Assembly (NCBI GenBank): GCA_016342685.1
Contig: JAEINU010000013.1
Location: forward strand, 1-64,000
Source of the DNA: Bacteroidales bacterium
Lineage (GTDB): Bacteria; Bacteroidota; Bacteroidia; Bacteroidales; UBA12077
Reading direction: 5' to 3'
DNA: 64,000 nt
Position numbers and translations under genes: made by a program. The notes below the pieces were generated by a model. The model did no database searches. It was not told the origin of the DNA and saw nothing but the letters and a program-made list of their open reading frames with translations. This document shows positions 28,311 through 39,126 of the stretch, piece by piece (positions within the stretch are counted from its first letter, which is position 1; each line of letters begins with the position of its first letter).

Positions 28311-30651
28311 ATTTCTCAATATATTCTGAAATATCGTTTGCAATTTTAAGTACTTTAAAAACTTGACCTTCTTCATTATAAATTGGCGAATAAGACTCCA
28401 TAAATAAGTAATTTCTATTCTTAATATTAACTCGCGTTTTTTCTTTCTTGACAATACCACCTTTTAAATCGTTCCAAAACTCTTTGTATTTTTTTTCTTG
28501 AGCCTCTGTAAAATTTATATTGTCTGAATGATTTGTACCTATTACCTCTTCTCTTGCAATTCCAAATAGATTTAGATAGGAATCGTTAACAAAAATAATT
28601 TTTCCGTTTAAATCGTATTCGGCAACAAAACTTGTCGAATCAAGAGCTTTAATAAAACCTTCCATTTCGGCAGATTTCCTGGCAGCTTCTTCTTGAGTTG
28701 CTTGAAGTTCTTCCATATTTTGGCGCATTTCTTCTTCTTGTGCAGCCATTTCTTCTGCTTGTTGTTGGGTTCTTTCAAGAAGGTGTGACGTGTGTTGGCT
28801 CACTTTTACCGATGATAGAGTAGAGGCAATACTTTCGCCAATTTTTTCTACAAATTCAATTTCGTGATCTGCGAATGTATTAAAAGAAGCAATCTCAATA
28901 ACACCAAATACTTCTTCTTCAATTTTTAATGGAACAATAAGAACACATTTTGGGTTTGCTCCACCTAATCCTGATGTTATTTTTATATAATCACTTGGTA
29001 CATCGGTCAGGTAGATTGTTTGTTTTTCAATTGCACATGAACCTACTAATCCTTCGCCAAGCTCTACTATCTTTTCATTGTATTTTTTTCTATCGAAAGC
29101 GTAAGTTGCCAGAAGCTCAAAATAGATGTGATTTTTTTCATCATTGTTTTTAAGAAACAGTCCTCCTTGATTTGCTTTTAGATATTCAATTAAATTAATA
29201 ACAATATTAAATGCTAATTCCTTAATATTATCATGGCTTTGTCTAAGCACATCACCAAAAAGGGCAAGACCTTCGTTTGTCCAAGTTCGTTTTTCATCTT
29301 CGTGCTTTCGAATTAATTCTTCTTTTTGGGCTGCTTTTAGTTTATTTCTCATATCGATAAGAGACTGACCCAATAAATCTTCTTCACTTAATAATTCGAT
29401 ATCGGTCTCGTAATTTCCGTTCCCAATATCTTGTGCAAATTCAGTTTTTTCAATTAAACCGGTAAGAGATTTATTTAAAGCATTGCCCATTTCTTCAATT
29501 TCATCACCCGACTTAATTTGTACAAACATGTTGGTATCGATAGACCCTTTTGCAATATTTTTTAAATATTGAGTGATTTTTAAAATTGGATTTGTAATAT
29601 TATTCGATATAATATAAATAACCAGACTTAGAATTAATAAGCCAAGTATTCCAACTCCAATTGATACTTTAAAGTTTCTGTTGGCTTTAGACATAACTTG
29701 ATCTATTGGGACCGCTATTCCCACAGCCCAAGGAGTGCCTGTCGAGCCAATTTTAATTGGCGCATAAGCAGTGTAATACATCGATCCATCCAAGCCTACA
29801 ACAGAATACGAAAGATATTTCCCCTCTTTAATGTGTTTTGTTACACCTTGTTCGCTATCTTCTTCAGGAAATAAATCTTGAATCCTTTTTCCTATAAATT
29901 CAGGCGAAGGATTTGCAACATATGAACCACCATTAGAAACTAAAAAAGCAATACTATTTTCAAAAGGTTTTATATTATTGATTATTTCCTGAAACTGACT
30001 CAGTTTAATATCAATTCCAATTACACCCACAAATTTATTATCATCAATAATAGGTGAAACGATGCTTGTTTCTAAAACTTCTTCGTAATTATTTTTTGTG
30101 TACGAATAATAATATGGCTCAAGAATTACTGTGTTTCCAGTTTTCTTTGGTAACTGGTAATAATCTCCAGAATATACACTTACTGCATTTGATTCTATAG
30201 ATTCGTCAAGAACTATCCCACCATTATTTTTATAATACAAATGTCCGTAGTTGCCTAATATACTGCTGCCCTTTTTATTTTTATATTGATCATCCAGCTT
30301 ATCTATAGAATTGGGCTCCCAGGTACTCCAAACAGCTAAGAAATCGTTATTTGAAGATAAAGATTCAATCATAATCTGACTTATTACCTTACGGCGATCA
30401 GTTTCTTCAATCTCTTTGTATACTTTGAACGTATTGCTTAGATCTTTTGTAGCGGAGTAATAGTTTTCCAAATATATTTGTACTTGATGCGCCGCTCCTT
30501 TGGCATAAGTATCCGAAATAGTTACGGCATCTTCATAGGCCATTTTTTTAGTTTTTATACTAATATAACCTATTGCAAAAGCATAAATAATAATTGTAGT
30601 GAATAGAATAAAGAATTGAATCTTATGTCTGATTTTAAGATTTAGTCGCAT
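28309..30651 (-). CDS. dCache-HAMP-GAF-coiled coil-PAS sensory protein without a recognisable output domain
   Basis: Two TMs around a Cache-like ectodomain, HAMP 'SNNITNPILKITQYLKNIAKG', GAF region, 'FVAEYDLNGKIIFVNDSYLNLFGIAREEVIG' PAS, then stop. Confidence 0.75.
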   Translation of the reverse strand: MRLNLKIRHKIQFFILFTTIIIYAFAIGYISIKTKKMAYEDAVTISDTYAKGAAHQVQIYLENYYSATKDLSNTFKVYKEIEETDRRKVISQIMIESLSSNNDFLAVWSTWEPNSIDKLDDQYKNKKGSSILGNYGHLYYKNNGGIVLDESIESNAVSVYSGDYYQLPKKTGNTVILEPYYYSYTKNNYEEVLETSIVSPIIDDNKFVGVIGIDIKLSQFQEIINNIKPFENSIAFLVSNGGSYVANPSPEFIGKRIQDLFPEEDSEQGVTKHIKEGKYLSYSVVGLDGSMYYTAYAPIKIGSTGTPWAVGIAVPIDQVMSKANRNFKVSIGVGILGLLILSLVIYIISNNITNPILKITQYLKNIAKGSIDTNMFVQIKSGDEIEEMGNALNKSLTGLIEKTEFAQDIGNGNYETDIELLSEEDLLGQSLIDMRNKLKAAQKEELIRKHEDEKRTWTNEGLALFGDVLRQSHDNIKELAFNIVINLIEYLKANQGGLFLKNNDEKNHIYFELLATYAFDRKKYNEKIVELGEGLVGSCAIEKQTIYLTDVPSDYIKITSGLGGANPKCVLIVPLKIEEEVFGVIEIASFNTFADHEIEFVEKIGESIASTLSSVKVSQHTSHLLERTQQQAEEMAAQEEEMRQNMEELQATQEEAARKSAEMEGFIKALDSTSFVAEYDLNGKIIFVNDSYLNLFGIAREEVIGTNHSDNINFTEAQEKKYKEFWNDLKGGIVKKEKTRVNIKNRNYLFMESYSPIYNEEGQVFKVLKIANDISEYIEK

Positions 30652-30950
30652 AGTAATCGTACGTAAGAAATGTTAGGTTAGGTTTATTACGTTTTTTTAA
30701 AACGAATGTTTACAAATTTAAAAATATTTTTTTAGTACCAAATTTAAAAGGATTTACACATAAAATTCAGTTTTTAAGAATGTTAGAGCCAAGTTAAAGG
30801 GGTTTATAGAAAATTTTCCTGCACTTTTTTTGTTGAATCTGAAAATTGACTATAAATTATATACAATTACATTACTAAAAATAAACAATATGTTGGCGAA
30901 GATCTGAATTATATTATCCAACATCTTGCAAACTCAGAAAGATAATTATT

Positions 30951-32561
30951 TTACAATTCTTTGAAATTGTATCCTTTATTCTCTAAGCGTAAAAAGTGTT
31001 TGTTTAAGGATGATTTAAAAACTTCGAAATCTTTATTTTCAGGTTTTTGCCAAATCACTTCGGATAAAGCACACATTCGAGGTAAAACCATATACTCCAA
31101 ATGATCTTCGGTGGCAATCCATTCTGTCCATACATTTGCTTGTGCACCCAGAATATGCTTAGCTTCTTCGCTCGATAATTCGGCTGGGATAGGTTCGTAG
31201 TTGTAAACATCTTTCAGGTCGGTATATCCTCCAATTGCCAATGGTTCTTCTTCGGGTTTGCCTTGGTAATGATCAAAATAACATTCATTGTTGGGCGACA
31301 TAACCACATCGTGTCCCATTTTTGCAGCGGCAATTCCTCCTTTACTTCCTCTCCAAGACATAACCGTTGCTTCAGGTGCTAAACCTCCTTCAAGAATTTC
31401 GTCCCAACCAATTAGTTTTTTATTATGTGAGATTAGAAATTTTTCTATTCTTTTAATAAAATACGATTGTAATTCGAACTCATTTTTTAAATGTTCATCT
31501 TTTATTCTTTGTTGACATTTTGGACACTCTTCCCATTCTGCTTTAGGACATTCATCGCCTCCAACATGGATATACTCACCTGGGAATAATTCAATAACTT
31601 CTGTCAATACATTTTCAAGAAATTCAAAAGTTTTATCATTCCCTGCACAATACACATCATCAAAAACGCCCCACACTTTTGAAACCTCGTATGGTCCTCC
31701 AGTGCAACCAAATTCCGGATAAGCAGCAAGTGCCGCTAAGGAATGTCCTGGCATTTCAATTTCGGGTACAATTGTAATAAAACGATCCGAAGCATATTGT
31801 ACAATTTCCTTTATATCTTCTTGGGAATAGAAATCACTATGTTCTTGTCCATCAAACTCTTCCCGGTTTTTATCAACCATCGTTTCTGATCTATACGAAC
31901 CAATTTCTGTTAGTTTTGAATATTTCTTTATTTCGATCCGCCATCCTTGATCTTCAGTTAAATGCCAATGAAACGTATTCATTTTATGCATTGCTAATAG
32001 GTCAATGTATTTCTTAACAAACTCCTTATCGTAAAAATGACGACATACATCCAGATGCATTCCTCGCCATTCAAATCTTGGTTTATCAGAGATTTTAACT
32101 CCCGGAATAGTTTTGCTAAAGGATATATTTTGCTCCGATTTATTTACTTCGAAAAGTTGTAATAATGTTTGAACGCCATAAAAAGATCCATTTGCAGCAG
32201 ACGAAGAGATTTTTATTATTTTAGTATCTACTTCAAGCTGATATTCTTCTTTTTCGAATTTTCTATCTGACTCATGAATAAGAAAAATTGCATTTTTATG
32301 AATATGGTCATTGGTCGATTTTATACTTAAATCATAACCAAAATAATCTTTAATCTCATTTTTGAGATACAATGCAACTTTTTCATATTCTATATTGCCT
32401 TGCTCGATTACGATTTTCGTTCTTTTATTGAACGTAAATGACTCGTTTATTTTTTCTACGTTTAATGGTTTTGGGATGATATTAATTTCTACATTCTCTA
32501 TTTTGGGAGTACAAGAATACATACCTATCAAAATAAAAATTACTATACTTACTTTATTCAT
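30951..32561 (-). CDS. Beta-N-acetylhexosaminidase (GH20) lipoprotein
   Basis: 'HWHLTEDQGWRIEIKKYSKLTEIGSYR', 'GEYIHVGGDECPKAEW', 'ANVWTEWI'. Confidence 0.93.
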   Translation of the reverse strand: MNKVSIVIFILIGMYSCTPKIENVEINIIPKPLNVEKINESFTFNKRTKIVIEQGNIEYEKVALYLKNEIKDYFGYDLSIKSTNDHIHKNAIFLIHESDRKFEKEEYQLEVDTKIIKISSSAANGSFYGVQTLLQLFEVNKSEQNISFSKTIPGVKISDKPRFEWRGMHLDVCRHFYDKEFVKKYIDLLAMHKMNTFHWHLTEDQGWRIEIKKYSKLTEIGSYRSETMVDKNREEFDGQEHSDFYSQEDIKEIVQYASDRFITIVPEIEMPGHSLAALAAYPEFGCTGGPYEVSKVWGVFDDVYCAGNDKTFEFLENVLTEVIELFPGEYIHVGGDECPKAEWEECPKCQQRIKDEHLKNEFELQSYFIKRIEKFLISHNKKLIGWDEILEGGLAPEATVMSWRGSKGGIAAAKMGHDVVMSPNNECYFDHYQGKPEEEPLAIGGYTDLKDVYNYEPIPAELSSEEAKHILGAQANVWTEWIATEDHLEYMVLPRMCALSEVIWQKPENKDFEVFKSSLNKHFLRLENKGYNFKEL

Positions 32562-33357
32562 AACTAAGGGTGTTTATAAATTGACATATGATTTTAACAG
32601 ATGTTTCTTTTTCTTCAATAAAGCCCATGTGTCCTGAATTTTTAAGAAGATGCAATTCAGAATTAATGGGGAGTTTAATTTTCTGGATAATTGTATCGTA
32701 ATCGATGTAATTATCCTTTTTTCCTAAAATAAATAAAAAAGGGATTTTAGTTTCTTCTAATTCAATAGATAAGTCGGGGCGATTTATCATTGCATGTAGA
32801 GTTGCAATTATTCCATTTTCACTTGTTTTTAAAGCAATTTTTTTTACGTTTTCAATATCGTTTTGGAATGAGTTTATATTTTCATTTGCAAAAGCATTGG
32901 GAATATTGAATGTTGCTATAAGGTCTTTTTTACCTTCATTCACAAATTGAATTTCGCGAATTCTTTTCTTTTTTGTTTCTTCGGAGTCGGCGAAAGGGTG
33001 CGAATGGAACAGTGAAAAGCCGAGTAATTTCTCAGGAAAAAGCTTTTGGAACATCAATGCAATGTAGCCTCCCATTGAATGACCAATCATGAAACATTTT
33101 GCAATGTCTAATTCATTTAGTAAATCAAAAGTTACTTTGGTTAATTGTTCAATGGAGTGTTTTTGCTCTAGCTCTTCACTTTTTCCATGACCCGGAATGT
33201 CAATGCAAATAACTCTAAAGTTATTCGAAAGCTCTTGTGCAAATTCACCCCAAATCTCAATAGACTCCATATATCCATGTAAAAGGACAATAGGAAAACC
33301 AGTTCCTAAATCTAAAAAGTGAGTTCGTTTATTATTTAATTCAATAAAAGTATTCAT
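32554..33357 (-). CDS. Alpha/beta hydrolase
   Basis: 'IVLLHGYMESIEIW', 'CFMIGHSMGGYIALMF', 'NSGHMGFIE'; start MNTFIELNN preferred over the listed 33372. Confidence 0.85.
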   Translation of the reverse strand: MNTFIELNNKRTHFLDLGTGFPIVLLHGYMESIEIWGEFAQELSNNFRVICIDIPGHGKSEELEQKHSIEQLTKVTFDLLNELDIAKCFMIGHSMGGYIALMFQKLFPEKLLGFSLFHSHPFADSEETKKKRIREIQFVNEGKKDLIATFNIPNAFANENINSFQNDIENVKKIALKTSENGIIATLHAMINRPDLSIELEETKIPFLFILGKKDNYIDYDTIIQKIKLPINSELHLLKNSGHMGFIEEKETSVKIICQFINTLSYE

Positions 33358-33725
33358 TATTTTTTTACCCACGAGCGAGCATCATCCAATTTAGGAAAAA
33401 CCTTTGTTGTCCAATTCGAACCAGTCATAAAATGATCATATTCTCTTGTAATTTCAGCAACATAATCATCTTCGGTAACAATAGCAACTTGCATATCTTG
33501 TTTAAATTCAGATTGAGATTTATCCATGGTTCCAATTATTGAGATATCATATGATGTAATGCTGAATTTATCGATATGTAAGAAATCAAAAATCTGATAT
33601 TTGATGGTATCAAAATTTGCATTGCTAATTACATAGTTATTGGCATCTATAAGATCCTGGGCAGTTACTTCACCTCTAAACTTAACATAAACTCCGTCTT
33701 TATCCCAGTTGATATTAAATGTCAT
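33357..33725 (-). CDS. SpoIIAA-like/STAS-related small protein
   Basis: 'VYVKFRGEVTAQDLIDANNYVI...YQIFDFLHIDKFSIT...ARSWVKK' resembles SpoIIAA-like proteins. Confidence 0.5.
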   Translation of the reverse strand: MTFNINWDKDGVYVKFRGEVTAQDLIDANNYVISNANFDTIKYQIFDFLHIDKFSITSYDISIIGTMDKSQSEFKQDMQVAIVTEDDYVAEITREYDHFMTGSNWTTKVFPKLDDARSWVKK

Positions 33726-33813
33726 ATTAGGCTATATTTTTCGTGAATAGATAGTATATAAATGTGTTAATCAACAAATAGTTCAATATAAAAGTCTGGA
33801 AAAATACTAATTA

Positions 33814-35118
33814 TTATTTACTTTGTTCATGAAAAGTGTTCATGAGTTTTTCAATTTCTTCCACTTCTCTTGGAATGTCTTGCATTAAATCGAAAGGTTT
33901 TTGTCCTACAACGATGTCATTTTCAATTCGTATTCCGATATTTTCTTCTGGAATATAAATCCCTGGTTCGCAGGTTAAGATCATACCGTCTTCTAAAACA
34001 ACGGTTCGATCACCAACATCATGTACATCTAAACCAATGAAATGACATGTTCCGTGTGGATAATATTTTTTCACCAAGGGTTTTTCAGGATCTTGATTTT
34101 CAACATCTTTTAAAGAATACAAACCAAGTTTAATATGTTCTTTCTGAATTAACTCTTCAACTCTTTCATTAATTTTGTTAATGGTTGTTCCCGGTGTTAG
34201 CCAGGTTATTGCTTTTTTCATTACACTTAAAACAGCCTCATAGCATTCTTTTTGGCGATCGGTAAATTTCCCATTTACAGGAATCGTTCTTGTACAATCG
34301 GCAGCATAATTTGCATATTCTGCACCAAAATCCATCAATAAAAGATCACCATCGTTACAAATTTTATTGTTCTCTACATAATGCAAAACACATGCGCTTT
34401 TTCCGGAAGCTATTATTGGAGCATAAGCATGATCTGTTGCTCGATTCCATAAAAACTCATGAGTAATTTCTGCTTCAACCTGATATTCAGTAACATTCGG
34501 CTTCACAAATTTTAAGATCCTGTTAAATGTTTTGTGAGTTATGCTACATGCTTCTTGCATCAATTTTATTTCTTCGGGTTCTTTTTTTAAACGAAGATTC
34601 ATCATTATTGGAGCAAGTCTTTCAACTTCATGTGCTGGAAATTCTTTTTGCAAGTCACCCATGAATCTAAAGTCTGCGGATTCTATCTCGGGCTTAAATT
34701 TTAAATTTTCATTTAAGTTCAGATAAATATTTTCTGCATTTATTGCCAATTCACGAAATGTAGCCTCGAATTCAGAAATGTATTTTATCGTTTTAATTCC
34801 AGATGTTTTAATTGCTTCTTCTTGAGAATATTTATGTCCTTCCCAAACAGCAATTTGTTCATTGCTTTCAATAATAAATAGGATTTCGCGTAAATCTTTA
34901 TTTGGATGATTCGGGCAAAGTGTTAAAATCGTTTTTTCTTGATCAATTCCGGTTAAATACAATAAATCGGAGTTCTGACGAAACGAAAAATACTGATCGC
35001 CATTACGTGGCATTTGATCGTTTGAGTGAATAACGGCAACCGAATTTGCAATTAAACACTTAAGGAGTTTTTTTCTGTTTCTTTCAAATAATGAGCTGTT
35101 TAGCTGAGGATATTTCAT
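33814..35118 (-). CDS. Xaa-Pro aminopeptidase (aminopeptidase P, M24)
   Basis: AMP_N domain; 'LLMDFGAEYANYAADCTRTIPVNGKF', 'HGTCHFIGLDVHDVG', 'LTCEPGIYI'. Confidence 0.9.
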   Translation of the reverse strand: MKYPQLNSSLFERNRKKLLKCLIANSVAVIHSNDQMPRNGDQYFSFRQNSDLLYLTGIDQEKTILTLCPNHPNKDLREILFIIESNEQIAVWEGHKYSQEEAIKTSGIKTIKYISEFEATFRELAINAENIYLNLNENLKFKPEIESADFRFMGDLQKEFPAHEVERLAPIMMNLRLKKEPEEIKLMQEACSITHKTFNRILKFVKPNVTEYQVEAEITHEFLWNRATDHAYAPIIASGKSACVLHYVENNKICNDGDLLLMDFGAEYANYAADCTRTIPVNGKFTDRQKECYEAVLSVMKKAITWLTPGTTINKINERVEELIQKEHIKLGLYSLKDVENQDPEKPLVKKYYPHGTCHFIGLDVHDVGDRTVVLEDGMILTCEPGIYIPEENIGIRIENDIVVGQKPFDLMQDIPREVEEIEKLMNTFHEQSK

Positions 35119-35184
35119 AACTTAGAACTGTTTTAAATTAAAATGATTGTGCGTCTAAACATTGGAATTACGTATTTTAGCAAA

Positions 35185-35192
35185 TATATTTG
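35185..35192 (+). promoter_or_regulatory. Putative -7 element (TATATTTG) of the sdh operon
   Basis: Matches TAnnTTTG; about 65 nt upstream of sdhC. Confidence 0.4.
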
Positions 35193-35256
35193 TTTATGTA
35201 CATATCTTTACAAACGGATTTGCAATTTAACTAATGTTCTATAAAAATTAAATTCT

Positions 35257-35931
35257 ATGAGCAAATTTTTCACTTCATCCATTGGACAAAAATTTTTCAT
35301 GAGTATAACGGGATTATTTCTCATGATGTTTTTATGTGTCCATTTAATAATAAATTCTTTATTGCTTTTTGGTGATGGCGAATTATTTAATGAGGCTGCT
35401 AATTTTATGAGTAGCAATCCATTAATGAAAGTTATTGAGCCCATTCTTGCATTAGGATTTATTATGCATATTATTTATGCAGCTTACATTACGCTTAAAA
35501 ACCGAATGGCTAGGCCTCAGGCTTATAAAGTAGTAAGCAAAACAAAGGTTTCATGGGCATCAAAAAACATGTTCATTCTAGGAGGTTTGGTTCTAGTTTT
35601 CTTAGTTATTCATTTAGCTAACTTTTTTTGGAAAATTAAATTTGGAACAGTTGCAACAGTTTCAGCAGATGGTCACGAACTGCATGATGTGTATAGTTTA
35701 GTTGCAGGTTTGTTCAAAGGATGTTTGTTGTATAATGTGCTTTATATATTAGGAGCAATTTTTCTATTTTTTCATCTTACCCATGGTTTTTGGTCAGCAT
35801 TCCAAACAATCGGTTGGAATAATAATAAATGGATTGGCAGATTAAAAACGATAAGTTACATCTATGCAATTATAATTGCAGGTGGATTTGCTGTTATTCC
35901 TTTGTACTTTATTTTTAAGTACTTCGTGTAA
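35257..35931 (+). CDS. sdhC: Succinate dehydrogenase/fumarate reductase cytochrome b subunit
   Basis: Five hydrophobic helices, 'SIGQKFFMSITGLFLMMFLCVHLIIN', 'HLTHGFWSAFQTIGWNN'; in operon with flavoprotein and Fe-S subunits. Confidence 0.9.
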   Translation: MSKFFTSSIGQKFFMSITGLFLMMFLCVHLIINSLLLFGDGELFNEAANFMSSNPLMKVIEPILALGFIMHIIYAAYITLKNRMARPQAYKVVSKTKVSWASKNMFILGGLVLVFLVIHLANFFWKIKFGTVATVSADGHELHDVYSLVAGLFKGCLLYNVLYILGAIFLFFHLTHGFWSAFQTIGWNNNKWIGRLKTISYIYAIIIAGGFAVIPLYFIFKYFV

Positions 35932-35964
35932 AAATCTTAGAATACAAATTGTAAAAAACACACT

Positions 35965-37884
35965 ATGAGTAAATTAGATGCTAAAATACCAGAAGGCCCA
36001 TTGGCTGAAAAGTGGACAAAATATAAGGCTACACAAAAATTAGTTAGCCCAAATAATAGAAAGAAATTAGATATTATTGTTGTAGGAACAGGTATAGCAG
36101 GAGCTCCTGCTGCTGCTTCATTGGCAGAGATGGGTTACAATGTAAAAGTTTTTTGTTTTCAGGATTCTGCTCGTCGAGCACACTCAGTTGCAGCACAGGG
36201 CGGAATTAATGCTTCAAGAAATAATAAAAACGATGGTGATAGTACTTATCGCTTATTTTATGATATGATAAAAGGTGGCGATTATCGTGCTCGCGAAGCA
36301 AATGTATATCGTGCCGCAGAAGTTAGTAGTGACATAATTGATCAGCTTACAGCACAAGGAGTTCCCTTTGCTCGTGAGTATGGTGGAACTTTGGCGAATA
36401 GAACATTTGGTGGAGTGCAGGTTTCTCGCACAAATTATGCGCAAGGACAAACAGGTCAGCAAGTTCTTCTTGGAGGGTATTCTGCACTGAAACGTCAGGT
36501 TGCGCTTGGAAAAGCTACAATGTATAGTCGCCAACAAATGCTTGATATAGTCGTAATTGATGGTAAGGCACGTGGAATTATTACTCGTAATTTGGTAAGT
36601 GGTGAAATAGAGCGTCATGCAGCGCATGCAGTTGTATTAGCTACTGGTGGTTACGGAACAATATATTATCTTTCAACATTAGCAGTACAATCGAATGGTT
36701 CTGCTGCAATGCAAGCATTTAGAAAAGGAGCATTGTTCGGAAATCCTAGCTTTATTCAAATTCACCCAACGTGTATCCCGGTATTAAATGAATATCAGTC
36801 TAAGTTAACATTAATGTCTGAATCCTTAAGAAATGATGGTCGTATTTGGGTTCCAAAGGCTGAAGGTGATAAACGTAAACCAAGTGAAATTCCAGATGAG
36901 GAAAGAGATTACTTCTTAGAAAGAAGATATCCTGCATTTGGTAATTTAGTTCCTCGCGATGTTGCATCTCGCGCATCAAAAGAGCGTTGTGATAATGGTT
37001 TTGGAGTTGGAAAAACAGGGCTTGCAGTTTATCTTGATTTTAGAGATGCTGTTGCTAAACAAGGTAAAAAAGTTATAAAAGGTAAGTATGGCAACCTTTT
37101 CGATATGTATGAAAAAATTACTGGAGAAGTACCTTATGAAACACCAATGATGATATATCCTGCGGGTCACTATACAATGGGTGGTCTTTGGGTAGATTAT
37201 AATCTTATGACAACTATTCCTGGACTATTTGCAATTGGAGAGGCTAATTTCTCTGATCATGGTGCAAACCGATTAGGTGCAAGTTCATTAATGCAGGGTG
37301 CCGGTGATGGTTATTTTATTGCTCCATACACAGTATCAAATTACTTGGCTGATGAAATTACCAATAAAGTGCCATCAACTGATTCTCCTGAGTTTGTTGA
37401 GGCTGAGAATAACGCTAAAGCAATACTTGATAAATTTTTAAATATCAACGGAACTCAAACTGCTACTTCATTCCATAAAAGATTAGGACATATTATGTGG
37501 ACCTATTCAGGTATGCAGCGTAACGAAGAAGGTTTAAAGAAAGCTTTGGGAATGATTGCAGATCTTAAAAAAGAATTCTGGAGCGATTTAAAAATTCCTG
37601 GGAAAACCGATGAGATTAACCAAGAACTTGAGAAAGCAAGTAGAGTGGCTGATTTTATTGATTTGGCTATTTTAATTGTTAATGATGCACTAAATAGAAA
37701 AGAATCTTGTGGCGCTCATTTCCGTGAAGAGAGTATGACCGAAGGTGGAGAAGCAATGCGTATTGACAAAGATTATTCTTTTGTTGCAGCTTGGGAATAT
37801 CTTGGCGAAGATAAAGAGCCTAAACTTCATAAGGAAGAACTTAAGTTCGAAAATGTAGAAGTAAAAGTTAGAAGTTACAAGTAA
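35965..37884 (+). CDS. sdhA: Succinate dehydrogenase/fumarate reductase flavoprotein subunit
   Basis: '[20 protein letters not shown]', '[13 protein letters not shown]', '[17 protein letters not shown]', '[21 protein letters not shown]'. Confidence 0.95.
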   Translation: MSKLDAKIPEGPLAEKWTKYKATQKLVSPNNRKKLDIIVVGTGIAGAPAAASLAEMGYNVKVFCFQDSARRAHSVAAQGGINASRNNKNDGDSTYRLFYDMIKGGDYRAREANVYRAAEVSSDIIDQLTAQGVPFAREYGGTLANRTFGGVQVSRTNYAQGQTGQQVLLGGYSALKRQVALGKATMYSRQQMLDIVVIDGKARGIITRNLVSGEIERHAAHAVVLATGGYGTIYYLSTLAVQSNGSAAMQAFRKGALFGNPSFIQIHPTCIPVLNEYQSKLTLMSESLRNDGRIWVPKAEGDKRKPSEIPDEERDYFLERRYPAFGNLVPRDVASRASKERCDNGFGVGKTGLAVYLDFRDAVAKQGKKVIKGKYGNLFDMYEKITGEVPYETPMMIYPAGHYTMGGLWVDYNLMTTIPGLFAIGEANFSDHGANRLGASSLMQGAGDGYFIAPYTVSNYLADEITNKVPSTDSPEFVEAENNAKAILDKFLNINGTQTATSFHKRLGHIMWTYSGMQRNEEGLKKALGMIADLKKEFWSDLKIPGKTDEINQELEKASRVADFIDLAILIVNDALNRKESCGAHFREESMTEGGEAMRIDKDYSFVAAWEYLGEDKEPKLHKEELKFENVEVKVRSYK

Positions 37885-37887
37885 TTG

Positions 37888-37957
37888 TAAGACAAAAGAT
37901 ATAAGTATAAAGATCAAAGTCTGAGTACTTGAAACTATAATATAAAATCTTGAAAAA
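37888..37957 (+). repeat. AT-rich intercistronic spacer related to 53600-53676
   Basis: ...aagtataaagatcaaagtctgagtacttgaaactataatataaaatcttgaaaa-ATG. Confidence 0.5.
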
Positions 37958-38707
37958 ATGAAAATAAAACTAAATATTTGGAAACAAGCGAATGCTAAAG
38001 CCAAGGGTAAATTTGAAAAATACGAATTAGATGGAGTCGACGCAGAAATGTCATTCCTGGAAATGTTAGATTCCTTAAACGAGAAATTAATTAAAGAAGA
38101 CAAAGAACCTGTTGCATTTGAGCACGATTGTCACGAAGCAATTTGTGGGTGTTGCAGTTTATATATTAATGGGCATCCACACGGACCGGGAAATGAAACA
38201 GCAACATGTCAGGTTCACATGCGATCATTTAAAGATGGCGATACAATTACTGTTGAGCCTTGGAGAGCAAAGAGTTTTCCTGTGTTAAAAGACTTAATGG
38301 TTGATCGCAATGCATTTGATAAGATAATGGCAGCTGGTGGATTTGTGTCCATTGATGCAGGTCAGGCACCAGATGCAAATGCAAATTTAGTAAGCAAAAT
38401 AGATGCCGACAAGGCTTTTGATGCAGCGGCTTGTATTGGTTGTGGTGCTTGTGTAGCGGCTTGTAAAAATTCATCGGCAATGTTGTTTGTATCTGCAAAA
38501 GTTTCGCAATTGGCCTTATTACCTCAAGGTAAAGTAGAAGCAAAACGCCGAGCTTTAAACATGGTTGCTAAAATGGATGAGTTAGGTTTTGGTTCTTGTA
38601 CTAATACTGGAGCTTGTGAAGTTGAGTGTCCAAAAGGAATTGGAATCGATTTTATTGCAAAATTAAATCGCGAATATTTATGTGCATCAATAAAGGAAGC
38701 AGAATAA
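37958..38707 (+). CDS. sdhB: Succinate dehydrogenase/fumarate reductase iron-sulfur subunit
   Basis: '[22 protein letters not shown]', '[18 protein letters not shown]', '[15 protein letters not shown]'. Confidence 0.95.
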   Translation: MKIKLNIWKQANAKAKGKFEKYELDGVDAEMSFLEMLDSLNEKLIKEDKEPVAFEHDCHEAICGCCSLYINGHPHGPGNETATCQVHMRSFKDGDTITVEPWRAKSFPVLKDLMVDRNAFDKIMAAGGFVSIDAGQAPDANANLVSKIDADKAFDAAACIGCGACVAACKNSSAMLFVSAKVSQLALLPQGKVEAKRRALNMVAKMDELGFGSCTNTGACEVECPKGIGIDFIAKLNREYLCASIKEAE

Positions 38708-38733
38708 AATAAATAGCAAAAAACATTAGAATT

Positions 38734-38767
38734 AAAGATCCGGAAATTTAAATTTCCGGATCTTTTT
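38734..38767 (+). terminator. Perfect 32-bp palindrome terminator after sdhB
   Basis: aaagatccggaaatttaaatttccggatcttttt. Confidence 0.75.
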
Positions 38768-39126
38768 ATATCAAGGGAGAATCTTAGATATGCAAATTGC
38801 AACTATGTATATAGTGTGAAAGATGCTTTAAAAAAATCCATGGTAGAGCATTGGGGACTATAAACTAATTTTTGAACTTGATTCGGGATTAATAACAGGG
38901 AAAAATAAGTAAAAGCGAACGCACCTGAGAACAAGAGAAGCGGATTAGAAATAATGCTTATAAATTTATCTATAAATCAAAGAATTAGTGTTTTGCTAGA
39001 ATCAAAGCGAAATTTTTTATTCCAATAAAATTAGTACTTTGAATGTCTTTTCGATTTATTTTATTACTTTCATTTTTTAATAGGAATAATATTTCGGTAA
39101 TAAATTCAATACCTTCAAAGTAATAA

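Noticed and set aside
38734-38767. Perfect 32-bp palindrome as regulatory element
   Set aside because: Position right after sdhB and trailing T-run fit a terminator.
36253-38802. Several antisense ORFs over sdhA/sdhB
   Set aside because: Opposite well-conserved enzymes; His/Leu- or Cys/Ile-rich artefacts.
38780-39060. Possible structured ncRNA in the intergenic region
   Set aside because: No recognisable conserved RNA motif or convincing stem set by eye.
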